Below, in pieces: positions 53,337 through 62,900 of a DNA stretch of 64,000 bases. The translations under genes and the position numbers were made by a program. The DNA is taken from the NCBI RefSeq assembly GCF_003014755.1, contig NZ_PYAW01000002.1, positions 496,001-560,000 on the forward strand, written 5' to 3'. This stretch comes from Chitinophaga niastensis (GTDB taxonomy: Bacteria; Bacteroidota; Bacteroidia; Chitinophagales; Chitinophagaceae). How positions within the stretch are numbered: position 1 is the first letter of the stretch; each line of letters starts with the position of its first letter. The notes under the pieces are model-generated. The model did not search any database. It was not told where the DNA came from and saw only the letters and a list, made by a program, of their open reading frames with translations.

Positions 53337-53630
53337 TTAAAGGTTGTCTGGGTTTACCTTATCATACTCTTTATGCGTGCCTACGAATCTGATAAATACA
53401 GTTCGAACACGAAAAACTATCCTTGCTATTAATCTATATTTATTTCCTCCGATATCAAAAACATATAATCCATTGCCTATATAGTCCACGGTATTAAAGC
53501 TTTCCTTTACATCCGAAAAATTCGACCAATCGGCTAACTTACTGATATAAAACCAGTATAATAAAGGGTCAACAGCATCTGGATGTTTTGAGGAAAACTC
53601 ATTAATTGCAGTTTTCGAAATGATCACCAT
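53337..53630 (-). CDS. higB: HigB-type mRNA interferase toxin
   Basis: A 97-residue toxin of the HigB (RelE-fold) family: MVIISKTAINEFSSKHPDAVDPLLYWF, then GLYVFDIGGNKYRLIARIVFRVRTVFIRFVGTHKEYDKV. The end FVGTHKEYDKV is the family hallmark. Such toxins cleave mRNA on the ribosome. It is the first gene of a two-gene minus-strand operon with higA, and a 15-bp dyad lies just upstream. Confidence 0.9.
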   Translation of the reverse strand: MVIISKTAINEFSSKHPDAVDPLLYWFYISKLADWSNFSDVKESFNTVDYIGNGLYVFDIGGNKYRLIARIVFRVRTVFIRFVGTHKEYDKVNPDNL

Positions 53631-53647
53631 GACATGAGTTTACTATT

Positions 53648-53700
53648 CAAAAGTAGAAATTAAATTTCATTTTATGAAATTTAATTTCAAAATATGAAAT
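53648..53700 (-). promoter_or_regulatory. higBA promoter and operator
   Basis: GAAATTAAATTTCAT (53656-53670) and ATGAAATTTAATTTC (53674-53688) are exact 15-bp inverted repeats with TTT between, and a third ATGAAAT half-site follows at 53694-53700. On the minus strand TACTTTTG (53655-53648) fits the -7 element, 18 bases from the toxin ATG. The dyad therefore covers the region just upstream of the -7 box and is a good HigA binding site candidate. Confidence 0.7.
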
Positions 53701-53778
53701 GGTAAATTTGCCTTATAGCGCATTGAAATGTCAAGTTTTTTGTACCAAATACTTGACATCTAAATTACGCTTAAACCA

Positions 53779-54267
53779 TTAAAACTCCACCACACATTCA
53801 GCTTTCGGGTTATCCAGCTTAGTACTCTTTCTTTCCCCATTCACCATCACGTGAATCATATTCGTTTGCGTGGGATGTTGTGCATACAGAATATCATTTT
53901 TTACCTGTATTTTCTTTGGCGTGGGTACATTCTCCGCTTCGAGAAAACTCCAAACGGCATCTTCTTCAATTTTATACCCGATGAAATGGAGCGGAATATT
54001 TTTGCCATCTGCAGCTATAGCGAGGTGCTGTGACAGGTAGGCAGCAATGTAACCTTCTACCTGCTTACGGTTGGCGGGGTGGGTAATATCGAAAGAGGTT
54101 TTATTTTGGGCTTTGAGTGTATTCTCCAGGTCATCGGCAAAAATGCGACAACTCACCTCCAGTTCTTTTTTACCGGCATTATGTGTTATTTCTGTTACGC
54201 TCGCATAGAAGGGGTGCAGTGCCGTAAGCCATACCGTCATCCACCATTTACATAATAATAAACCCAC
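53779..54267 (-). CDS. DUF6702 family exported protein
   Basis: A 162-residue protein with an N-terminal hydrophobic segment (GLLLCKWWMTVWLTALHPFYAS) and the block HPFYASVTEITHNAGKKELEVSCRIFADDLE, as in DUF6702. The rest is beta-rich (IGYKIEEDAVWSFLEAENVPTPKKIQVKN). I chose GTG at 54267 since it gives a normal-length signal; ATG at 54240 would leave a short one. It is divergent from the HupE-like gene, a pairing I believe is common in the phylum. No function is established. Confidence 0.8.
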   Translation of the reverse strand: MGLLLCKWWMTVWLTALHPFYASVTEITHNAGKKELEVSCRIFADDLENTLKAQNKTSFDITHPANRKQVEGYIAAYLSQHLAIAADGKNIPLHFIGYKIEEDAVWSFLEAENVPTPKKIQVKNDILYAQHPTQTNMIHVMVNGERKSTKLDNPKAECVVEF

Positions 54268-54297
54268 TTGACAAAATTTTTTTAAAAATTAACTTTA
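54268..54297 (+). promoter_or_regulatory. Candidate promoter for the HupE-like gene
   Basis: TTG (54268-54270), 19 bases, TAACTTTA (54290-54297), one base off TAnnTTTG. It lies 38 bases upstream of the ATG in the space between the divergent genes. Confidence 0.4.
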
Positions 54298-54335
54298 AGT
54301 TTCTATAATTACCAAAATTAGATAAAAGTAGGGCA

Positions 54336-54914
54336 ATGGATGAGTTGTATTTTCAGCTGGGTTGGCAACATATTGTGAATTGGGATGCATATGATCATAT
54401 TCTTTTCGTAATAGCCCTGAGTGCCATCTACCTACTGCGTGACTGGAAAAAAGTGTTGGTATTGGTGACTGCGTTTACGATTGGCCATTCTATCACCTTA
54501 GCATTGAGTGTATTACATATTATCCGTATACCGAGTGCACTGGTAGAATTCCTGATACCCGTGACTATCTGTGTTACAGCTATTTCTAATATTGTGAGAA
54601 GAGAAGATGAGCCGCAAAACCTGCAGCTTAATTATTTTTATGCCTTGTTTTTTGGATTGATCCATGGCCTTGGTTTCTCCAATTATCTGAAAAGTTTGCT
54701 GGGGAGTCAGGCCAACATCGTCAAACCACTCCTGGGATTCAATTTAGGGCTGGAATTCGGGCAGATCATGATCGTAATGGTAGTGTTGCTCATTTCCGGT
54801 GCTATCGTGAATATTACCAGGGTAAAACGCCGTGATTGGAATATGTTCCTGTCGTCGGCTGCATTTGGAATTGCTTTTTTAATGGTTATTCAGGGCGTGA
54901 AGGCGCTGTTTTAA
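54336..54914 (+). CDS. HupE/UreJ-family membrane protein
   Basis: A 192-residue protein with about six transmembrane helices. The HupE/UreJ_2 features are GWQHIVNWDAYDHILFVIAL, the HS of FTIGHSITLAL and FFGLIHGLGFSNYL, with conserved His residues suited to metal binding. Related proteins are linked to nickel or cobalt uptake, but no hydrogenase or urease genes are nearby. The next gene is an M1 peptidase. Confidence 0.87.
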   Translation: MDELYFQLGWQHIVNWDAYDHILFVIALSAIYLLRDWKKVLVLVTAFTIGHSITLALSVLHIIRIPSALVEFLIPVTICVTAISNIVRREDEPQNLQLNYFYALFFGLIHGLGFSNYLKSLLGSQANIVKPLLGFNLGLEFGQIMIVMVVLLISGAIVNITRVKRRDWNMFLSSAAFGIAFLMVIQGVKALF

Positions 54915-54932
54915 TTGAATACTTCAATATGA

Positions 54933-55006
54933 ATTACGAATTACGAATTGCGAATTACGGTTATAAGCGAAGATCTCTTTGATCCGTAATTCGCAATTCG
55001 TAATTC
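54933..55006. repeat. Palindrome family C copy 4 (short loop)
   Basis: The arms GAATTGCGAATTACGG and CCGTAATTCGCAATTC pair perfectly, with an extra AATTACG unit on the left. The loop (about 24 bases) is unlike that of copies 2 and 3. It lies between the HupE-like and M1 peptidase genes. Confidence 0.92.
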
Positions 55007-55020
55007 TCTTAAATCTGTTT

Positions 55021-57345
55021 ATGAGAAAAAACCTTTACCTGCTTGGGATCGTGTGCACCAGCGCATTGGCGCTGCATGCGCAAAATAATCCCGGCTCCAA
55101 CCATGGCAACCGCTTTGAGCAACTGGGCACAATGCTGCAATCACCTAACATGTACCGCTCCGCTTCGGGCGCGCCAGGACCAAAATACTGGCAACAGCGC
55201 GCCGACTACGAAATAGCAGCGGAACTGGATGATGCGAAACAAAAACTCACCGGTGCTGAAACCATCACTTATTTCAACAATTCTCCGGACCCACTGACCT
55301 ATCTGTGGCTACAGCTGGATGAAAATGAACACGATGCTAAAAGTGATAACCAAAACTTTAATGGCAGCAAGATGTCGGATAAAATGACGATGTCTATGCT
55401 CAATGGCATCATCAAAACCGATAAGGACCTGGGCGTAAAGATTGTAAAGCTCACAGATGCTGATGGCAGAGCATTGCCTTATACTATCAACCAGACCATG
55501 CTGCGCATAGATCTGCCTAAAGCCCTGATGCCGGGAGAAAAATACCGCTTCAAGGTTGACTGGTGGTATAACATTTCTAATCGTATGACGGTGGGTGGCC
55601 GCGGTGGGTATGAATATTTTCCGGAAGATCAGAACTACCTGTATACCATTACACAATGGTATCCCCGCCTGGCGGTATATTCCGATTTCCAGGGCTGGCA
55701 AAATAAACAGTTCACCGGTAGTGGCGAGTTTGCACTCACATTTGGCAATTTTCGTGTACACATGACCGTGCCTGCAGACCATGTGGTAGGCGGTACCGGC
55801 GAGTGCCAGAATTACAGGGAAATGTTGTCTCCCGCGCAGTACCAGCGCTGGCAACAGGCACAAACCAGCAAAGAACCAGTGGAGGTAGTAACCCTGGACG
55901 AAGCGAAGAAAGCCATGCAAAACAAAGTGGCCAAAACCAAAACATGGGTGTTTGAAGCCCAGAATGTACGCGACTTCGCCTGGGTATCATCCCGCCGCCT
56001 GGTATGGGATGCACTGGCTACTAATGTAGAAGGGAACAAGGTAATGGCCATGTCTTATTATGGTCCGGAAGCTTATCCGCTCTATCGCCGGTATTCTTCT
56101 AAAGTAGTGGCGCACACCGTGAAATCATATTCTAAGCATACCATCCCGTATCCTTATCCGGTAGCTATTTCCGTAGAAGCAGCCAATGGTATGGAATACC
56201 CGATGATTTGTTTCAATTACGGCCGTGCAGATAAAGACGGTACCTATTCAGAGGCTACCAAAAATGGTATGATCGGCGTAATTACCCACGAGGTAGGTCA
56301 CAATTTCTTCCCGATGATCGTGAATTCCGATGAGCGTCAGTGGACCTGGATGGATGAAGGCCTGAATACTTTTTGTCAGTTTATGGCTGAACAGGAGTGG
56401 GACAGCAACTTCCCGTCGGGACGTGGCCCTGCACACAAGATCGTGGATTACATGAAAATGCCTAAGGATCAGCTGGAGCCTATCATGACCAACTCCGAGA
56501 ACATTGTTCAGTTTGGTCCGAATGCTTACGCTAAGCCAGCTACAGCACTGAATATTCTGCGGGAAACAGTAATGGGTCGCGACCTGTTTGATTTTGCTTT
56601 CCGTGAATATGCACGCCGTTGGGCTTTTAAACACCCTACCCCTGCTGATTTCTTCCGCACCATGGAAGACGCTTCTGCTGTAGACCTGGATTGGTACTGG
56701 CGCGGATGGTTCTTCGGAACAGAACCGGTTGATATTGCTATCGACAGTGTGAAGTGGTACAGAATGGATGCAAAAGATCCGAATGAATCTGCAAAGGCCG
56801 CCAAGGCAGTGTATGATAAAAACATGGATCATGTAGCCAGACAAAAAAACAAAGCGGCAGGTATTAAATATGCTGTAGATCAGGATACAAGTTTGCAGGA
56901 TTTCTACAGCAAATGGAACCGTTTTGAAGTAACCCAGGATGATAAAGCAGCATACGATCAGCTCCGCAACGGGTTATCTCCGGAAGAGAAAATTATGTAT
57001 GATAGCAAGAAAAATTTCTACGAAATAACTTTCTCTAATAAAGGAGGCTTGGTAATGCCATTGATCATTGAATGGACATTTACAGATGGCACCAAAGAAA
57101 CGGATCGTATCTCTTCTTATATCTGGCGTAAAAATGAAAACCAGGTGACTAAAGTATTTGCGAAAGACAAAGCAGTAGCAGCTGTAAAGCTGGATCCATT
57201 GCGTGAAACAGCAGATATTGATGAAAGCAATAACAGCTGGCCACGTGAGGCAGCTCCGTCTAAATTTGAGTTATTTAAAGCAACGGTAGCACCCCGTGGT
57301 GCATCCACCGGTGATAACCCTATGAGGAAAGCGCAAACAAAATAA
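55021..57345 (+). CDS. Exported M1-family metallopeptidase
   Basis: A 774-residue secreted protein with a signal peptide (MRKNLYLLGIVCTSALALHAQ). The M1 gluzincin motif is HEVGH-x18-E: His423, Glu424, His427 and Glu446 (WMDEGLNTF). Upstream NGMEYPMICF stands for the GxMEN exopeptidase motif, here with Tyr in place of Asn, so aminopeptidase action should be tested. The C-terminal region has a beta domain (WTFTDGTKETDRISSYIWRK). I chose ATG 55021 in front of the signal; the frame is open further upstream. Confidence 0.9.
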   Translation: MRKNLYLLGIVCTSALALHAQNNPGSNHGNRFEQLGTMLQSPNMYRSASGAPGPKYWQQRADYEIAAELDDAKQKLTGAETITYFNNSPDPLTYLWLQLDENEHDAKSDNQNFNGSKMSDKMTMSMLNGIIKTDKDLGVKIVKLTDADGRALPYTINQTMLRIDLPKALMPGEKYRFKVDWWYNISNRMTVGGRGGYEYFPEDQNYLYTITQWYPRLAVYSDFQGWQNKQFTGSGEFALTFGNFRVHMTVPADHVVGGTGECQNYREMLSPAQYQRWQQAQTSKEPVEVVTLDEAKKAMQNKVAKTKTWVFEAQNVRDFAWVSSRRLVWDALATNVEGNKVMAMSYYGPEAYPLYRRYSSKVVAHTVKSYSKHTIPYPYPVAISVEAANGMEYPMICFNYGRADKDGTYSEATKNGMIGVITHEVGHNFFPMIVNSDERQWTWMDEGLNTFCQFMAEQEWDSNFPSGRGPAHKIVDYMKMPKDQLEPIMTNSENIVQFGPNAYAKPATALNILRETVMGRDLFDFAFREYARRWAFKHPTPADFFRTMEDASAVDLDWYWRGWFFGTEPVDIAIDSVKWYRMDAKDPNESAKAAKAVYDKNMDHVARQKNKAAGIKYAVDQDTSLQDFYSKWNRFEVTQDDKAAYDQLRNGLSPEEKIMYDSKKNFYEITFSNKGGLVMPLIIEWTFTDGTKETDRISSYIWRKNENQVTKVFAKDKAVAAVKLDPLRETADIDESNNSWPREAAPSKFELFKATVAPRGASTGDNPMRKAQTK

Positions 57346-57366
57346 AACGTCTTTTATATATTTATG

Positions 57367-57400
57367 GCGGCTATCATTTAGTATGATAGCCGCTTTTTTT
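57367..57400 (+). terminator. Rho-independent terminator after the M1 peptidase gene
   Basis: GCGGCTATCAT (57367-57377), loop TTAGT, ATGATAGCCGC (57383-57393), then seven T. This is a textbook intrinsic terminator in the 73-base gap before the esterase gene. Confidence 0.93.
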
Positions 57401-57418
57401 ATCTTTAAAACTAAAACG

Positions 57419-58228
57419 ATGAAACTAACTGCGCCTCTCCTGTTATTGATTTTTTTTATACAATCTGCCAGGGCAGCGGATGTGGATACTATCAATATTC
57501 CCAGTGGCAGCATGCATCGTAGCTACAAATGTGTGGTTGTTACTCCTTCCGCTTACAAAAGTGGCACGCAACGTTTTCCGGTGGTATACCTGCTGCACGG
57601 CCACGGTGGTAACTATGCCAACTGGATCACCAAAGTACCGGTATTAAGAGAGCTGGCAGATGCTTACCAATGTATGATTGTATGCCCTGATGGCGGCTTC
57701 TCCAGCTGGTACATTGATAGCCCGGTGGACAGTACCATGCGTTTTGAAACATACGTAGGCAAGGAGATACCAGCCTATATTGATCAGCATTATCAAACGT
57801 TACCGGAACCGCGTTATCGCGCTATTACGGGCAATAGTATGGGCGGGCACGGGGCTTTATACCTGGCTATCCGTCACCCGGAAGTGTTTGGTGTTGCCGG
57901 TAGTATGAGCGGAGGAGTGGATATTCGTCCTTTTCCCAAAAACTGGGATATTGCAAAACGTTTGGGAGAAGCAGGTTTGCAGGGTGCTAACTGGAACGAC
58001 TATACGGTTATTAACCAGGTGGATAAATTAAAACCCGGTACTTTAGCACTGATCATTGATTGTGGCGTAAAAGATTTTTTTATGGATGTTAACCGCGATC
58101 TGCATAAAAAATTATTACTCGCCGGCATTGATCATGATTATACGGAGCGTCCCGGCGAACATAACTGGGGCTACTGGGGTAATGCGATAAAATACCAGTT
58201 GTTATACTTTCATCAGTTTTTTCAATAG
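57419..58228 (+). CDS. Exported esterase (alpha/beta hydrolase, esterase D type)
   Basis: A 269-residue hydrolase with a signal peptide (MKLTAPLLLLIFFIQSARA). The nucleophile is Ser140 in GNSMGGHGAL, the oxyanion region is YLLHGHGGN, the acid is likely Asp in DCGVKDFF, and the His is in GEHNWGYW. The family includes S-formylglutathione hydrolases, acetylxylan and feruloyl esterases; export suggests a role in polysaccharide processing. ATG 57419 is preferred, as an upstream frame would run into the terminator. Confidence 0.87.
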   Translation: MKLTAPLLLLIFFIQSARAADVDTINIPSGSMHRSYKCVVVTPSAYKSGTQRFPVVYLLHGHGGNYANWITKVPVLRELADAYQCMIVCPDGGFSSWYIDSPVDSTMRFETYVGKEIPAYIDQHYQTLPEPRYRAITGNSMGGHGALYLAIRHPEVFGVAGSMSGGVDIRPFPKNWDIAKRLGEAGLQGANWNDYTVINQVDKLKPGTLALIIDCGVKDFFMDVNRDLHKKLLLAGIDHDYTERPGEHNWGYWGNAIKYQLLYFHQFFQ

Positions 58229-58241
58229 TCTCCAAAAAAAG

Positions 58242-58272
58242 AGCCGGTCTTAAACAGGACCGGCTTTTTTTT
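58242..58272. terminator. Bidirectional terminator after the esterase gene
   Basis: AGCCGGTC (58242-58249), loop TTAAACAG, GACCGGCT (58258-58265), followed by eight T in total with the stem's own. An A-run precedes the stem, so it can work on both strands and may also serve the minus-strand SusD gene that ends at 58398. A close relative lies at 63413. Confidence 0.9.
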
Positions 58273-58397
58273 ATGCTAAATGTGTCTCAATGTGACTATG
58301 AAAAATCCTATTTGTTGTTCTTAAGAGAGGCCATCGATAAGAATACTGACGGCCTTAACATGTTAAATGTGACCTATGTTGATTGTTAAGCGAAATA

Positions 58398-59951
58398 TTA
58401 TTTATCCCACCAAACGCGGGTAGTAAAGGTGTTGACGCCCTGATCGGCAATTGCTTTCTCGTAGCTTGCACCATTAGCACTTGCTTCTGTTGTAGGATAC
58501 AACATCCTTCTTGGGATCTGACCTCCGTTATTGTCGCCAGGATATACTACAGGCTTTAGTTTCGGGAAATCAGTTCTTCTCCAGTTGCTCCATGCTTCAT
58601 ACCAGTCCAGGAAGCAGGCAGCCCAGTATTGTGTATTGATTTGCTCTAAAGCGGTAGCAGGCGCATAAGGATGTGCAGTAAGATAAGTAGCAACATCAGC
58701 ATCACTTACAACAGCACTTTTATCATACTGCGCCAGTTGTTTCATAGCGCCGCTTACACCGTTTGCATAGTGTGTGCCGGCACTAGCACCTACATTCCAT
58801 CCTTTTTGTGCAGCTTCTGCCAGGAGCAGTTCTGTTTGTGGATAAGTAACCAGGAAGGTAGGACCATCTGTTTTCAACCATATATTTTTCTGGATAGTAG
58901 AATAGTTGGTGATGGCGCCAGGGAAACCTGGTGCAGTTTTGATATCATTCGCTGCATTGTTTTCATCATAACCATTCGGCATACCGATCTGTTTTGAAGG
59001 AGTTTTATCTCCTGTAGAACTGATCTGTGCGAGATACTGGAGCCTTGGGTCATTATTGGACTGCAGGAAATCCACCATTGTTTTACCGAGGTAAACGTTG
59101 CCTTTTCCTACAGCATCCCATTCGCCGCTGAGGATATTACTGTTTCTGTTGATGGTATTTCTGCCACCGGAAGGATCACCAATGATGTAAGCATTATCAT
59201 CGTTGGAAGCAAATGTACCACCGGCTGCTCCTTTCTCTACCCATGTCTGTGCATCTTTGGCAGATACTTTAGAGAGTCTCATGCCTAAACGTACCATTAA
59301 AGAGTAGGCAAGTTTTTTCCAGGAATTCACAGCATCAGTACCACCACGATAGACCAGGTCGCTGGCGCCAATCTGGTCCTTGGTGTTATCCAGTGCTTTG
59401 GCTGCTTCATCCAGTTCTTTCAGCATGTCTGCATAGATCACCTGTTGCTGATCATAAGCAGGAGTGGAACTAACACCTGTACCTGCTTCAAAATAAGGCA
59501 CAGCACCATACAGATCTGTGAGACGCTGATAGATGAGCACACGGGCAATTCTGCCTACCTGGTAAAGGTTAGCATAATTAGGTTTGCCCTTTGTGTTATC
59601 CAGCATGTTGTCGATATACTTAATCTGGTTGCCGTAAGCCATTGTAAAATAGCTGCTGGCGAAACCATTATTGGCGCTGTATTTATCGCCGGAATACCAG
59701 CCCACAGTGGATGCCAGCTGCTGCGTCATCAAACTGCAATAGATAATGTTTACGCGCCAGGTTTCGAAGCTGAAGTCATGGTTGCCGGTATATTCCAGTT
59801 CTGCACGTGTCAGGTTGTAGATGGGAATATTGTTTTCCGGGCTAACCTTGTTGGTGTCCTTATTCAGTTCCGGGAAATTTTTTGTACAGGAGGTGAGCAG
59901 AGATGCTGCAGGAACCGCCAGTAGCATGATATATCTGGATATTGATTTCAT
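58398..59951 (-). CDS. SusD/RagB-family outer-membrane lipoprotein
   Basis: A 517-residue surface lipoprotein (lipobox LTSC-TK). SusD-like (PF12771-type) features include NVGASAGTHYANGVSGAM, TYPQTELLLAEAA and the near-C-terminal EAWSNWRRTDFPKLKPV. It works as the lid over the adjacent SusC-like transporter and binds the nutrient, often a glycan or peptide, at the surface. It follows the SusC-like gene on the same strand by 31 bases. The substrate is not identifiable, and no glycan-cleaving gene is linked closely, although an exported esterase lies nearby. Confidence 0.93.
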   Translation of the reverse strand: MKSISRYIMLLAVPAASLLTSCTKNFPELNKDTNKVSPENNIPIYNLTRAELEYTGNHDFSFETWRVNIIYCSLMTQQLASTVGWYSGDKYSANNGFASSYFTMAYGNQIKYIDNMLDNTKGKPNYANLYQVGRIARVLIYQRLTDLYGAVPYFEAGTGVSSTPAYDQQQVIYADMLKELDEAAKALDNTKDQIGASDLVYRGGTDAVNSWKKLAYSLMVRLGMRLSKVSAKDAQTWVEKGAAGGTFASNDDNAYIIGDPSGGRNTINRNSNILSGEWDAVGKGNVYLGKTMVDFLQSNNDPRLQYLAQISSTGDKTPSKQIGMPNGYDENNAANDIKTAPGFPGAITNYSTIQKNIWLKTDGPTFLVTYPQTELLLAEAAQKGWNVGASAGTHYANGVSGAMKQLAQYDKSAVVSDADVATYLTAHPYAPATALEQINTQYWAACFLDWYEAWSNWRRTDFPKLKPVVYPGDNNGGQIPRRMLYPTTEASANGASYEKAIADQGVNTFTTRVWWDK

Positions 59952-59982
59952 GTTTCTTTATTTTAATGATCAGCAATCTCTC

Positions 59983-62900
59983 TTAGAATTTAACATTCAG
60001 GTTTAAACCAATAGAGCTGGTAGTAGGTACTACACCATATTCAAGGCCCTGCGCATTACCATTGTTGTAAGAAGATTCCGGATCGACGTTAGGTGTGTGT
60101 TTTGAAATGTAGAACAGGTTCCTTGCTACCAATGACAGACCCAAACCGGCGATCTTATTGTTGAACGCGCTGCCAGGGAAGTTATAAGTAAGACTTACAG
60201 AACGGAATTTAATGAAGTCCGCATTGTACACCTGTAATGAAGAGATGCCGCTTAATGCACCATAATAGGTTTGTGCACTCACTGTTTTAGTCACCTCTTT
60301 TCCGCTTCCATCAACACCTTTTACAGTTACACCTCCGTCTCTTCCTACTAATGTTTCTTTTTGCAGTCCCAGGGAATATGCTATGGCATTGGTACCGGAA
60401 TAAAGTACTGCACCATGTTTGAAGTCAATCAGGAATGAAAGGCCGAAACGTTTGTAGTTGATTTCATTGCTCCATCCACCGGAAACAGGTGCTACACCTG
60501 TACCCATGGCAGTCAGTGCACTGGCGGCCTGTGGTAAACCATCTGCATTCAGTATGAGGTTGCCTTTGTCATCTTTCATGTAATCAAAAGCCATTACCTG
60601 TGATACTGGTAAGCCTACAACATGTTTAATAAAAGCATTACCGGTTCTGGATATATCTACCTGCATGTCCGGAATGCCTGGCGCTAAAGCTAATACCTTG
60701 TTATTGTTTTTGGTATAGTTAAAGCTGCTCGTCCAGGTGATGTTTTGGGTTTTTACCGGCACTACTGTTACCAGTAATTCGAAACCTTTATTTTCAATTT
60801 TACCTACGTTCAGTACTCTTCTTTCAAAACCTGAAGTAATAGAAATTGTACTGGCTACAATGTCGTTGAGTGTTTGTTTATTGTAAACAGCAAAATCCAC
60901 AGAGATGCGGTTCTTGAGGAAACCCAGCTGCGCACCTATTTCAGATTCTTTTACTTTAAGTGGTTCCAGTTTGGCGTTAGGAATTTCTACCGGTAAGTCA
61001 GAGATCGGAGAACCATTTACGGAACCCAGTGCACTGTAATAGAAGTTGGTAGCAAAGATCTGTGCATCACCTCCTACAGAAGAGTAACCAGCCCTGATTT
61101 TACCAAAATCCAACCATGGGAGTTTCAGTGTTTCAGAGAATACATAGGAAGCATTGATGGAAGGGTAGTTATAAGAGTTGTTAGCTGTTGGCAAGGTACT
61201 GGACCAGTCGTTACGGTCAGTTAAGTTCAGGAACACGGTACTTTTATAAGACAGTTCCGCTGATCCGTATACAGAGTGTATTTCTTTAAGCGGCTGACTG
61301 ATTGTTACATTCTTGTTGCTGGCAGTAGCCGGGTTGTAAACATTTTGGTAAGCTAATCCGTCTGCATTTATATCAATGCTTTTGCCTTCCTGGCGCATGA
61401 AGTTACCACCTGCAGTAAATCCAAAATTGATATCACGCGCTAATTTTTTGTTTATGCCCAACATGATATCAGTGTTCAACTCATTCATATTGCGGGTAAG
61501 ATCCTGGTTGAGTTTACCGGTTGGTTTAAAAGCGGTACCGGTAGGCCAGATGCTTTGTGCATTAAACGAAAAGAAGTCGTTGGTAACACGGCCCTGTACA
61601 TACAACCAGTCTAATGCCTGGTAGCGTAAGCTGGCCATACCCAATACCCTGTCTTTGTTAGTGTAGTTGGTAAATTTGGTAGCGGCAAAATATGGATTAG
61701 TGTTGTACTGGTTGTCATTAAATTCTGTTTCCTTGCCGGTGATAGGATCATAGCCGGGAGCCAGCATGTTGGCTCTCACATTCGGAGGCAGGAACATGAT
61801 AGCAAAGTTACCGTTACCTGGTGCATCACTTACATTGGTACGGTTAGCTCTTTCTTTTACATAAGAGAGATTAGCCTGGCCGGACCATTTGTTATTCAGT
61901 TTGAAACCGAGGTCGATATTGGCATTGCTACGTTTGTAGTCGGCATTGGGATAAACGGACTTATTTCTCAGATCACCGAGTGATACGCGGAAGGTAGTGT
62001 TATCATTACCACCGGAAAACGCAACGGTATTAGTGATGGTAGAACCGGTTTTATAGAAGTCTTTAAAATTATGCTGACTTTGTGCAACATACGGATGCTG
62101 GCTGCCATCAAAGTAGTAAGCTGGTTTGCCGTCGAGTTTTTCTCCCCATGACTGTAAACCTGTGCTCTTGCCGGATTTTGCATCTGTAGGACGGGCTCCT
62201 TGTGTACCTTGTCCGTATACATTCTGGAAATCACGGTAATCATGTACCTGGTCCATTGAATAGTTGCTGTTCACTTCTATGCCAATACCTTTACGTGATT
62301 TACCGGATTTGGTAGTGATCAGGATTACGCCGTTGATACCTCTTTGGCCGTATAAAGCAGCAGCAGCGCCACCTTTCAGCACCGTCATATCTTCAATATC
62401 GTCCGGGTTAATGCTGGAGATACCATCACCGTAATCTGCACCGCCATACTGACCAGGATTACCCTGATTATCGTTATTCAGTGGAATACCGTTTACTACA
62501 TACAGGGGCTGGTTATTGTATGATAAAGAGCTGTTACCGCGGATAGTCACCCTGGAGGATCCACCGGGGCCGGTTGCAGGCGTAGAGCTGTTTACACCGG
62601 CTACTTTACCAACCAGTGCATTTGCTACGTTGATTTCACGTGCCTGTGTGAAATCACTGCCCTTTACTTTGGTCATTGCATAACCAATACTTTTTTCTTC
62701 TTTCTTAATACCCAGTGCAGTTACTACCAGTTCATTCAGGCCGGTAGCACTTTCTTTCAGGATTACATTTACTTCATCTGAAGTACCCACTTTTACTTCC
62801 TGTACAGCGTAGCCAATAAAGCTGAAAACCAATACATCACCGGCTTTTGCGGCGACATTGAATTTTCCTTCTGAATTGGCCTGCGTGCCTTTACTGCTAC

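Noticed and set aside
53337..53630. Toxin-antitoxin pair as a regulator of the pigment genes
   Set aside because: It is on the opposite strand, with its own dyad and promoter, and no matching dyad was seen in front of pigment genes.
18155..55006. Possible CRISPR-like arrays from repeated AATTACG/AATTCGT units
   Set aside because: The units are 6-7 bases, directly joined and arranged as inverted arms, without regular spacers or cas genes.
55309..55920. 203-codon minus-strand frame within the M1 peptidase
   Set aside because: It is fully antisense to conserved M1 sequence and lacks any family motif.
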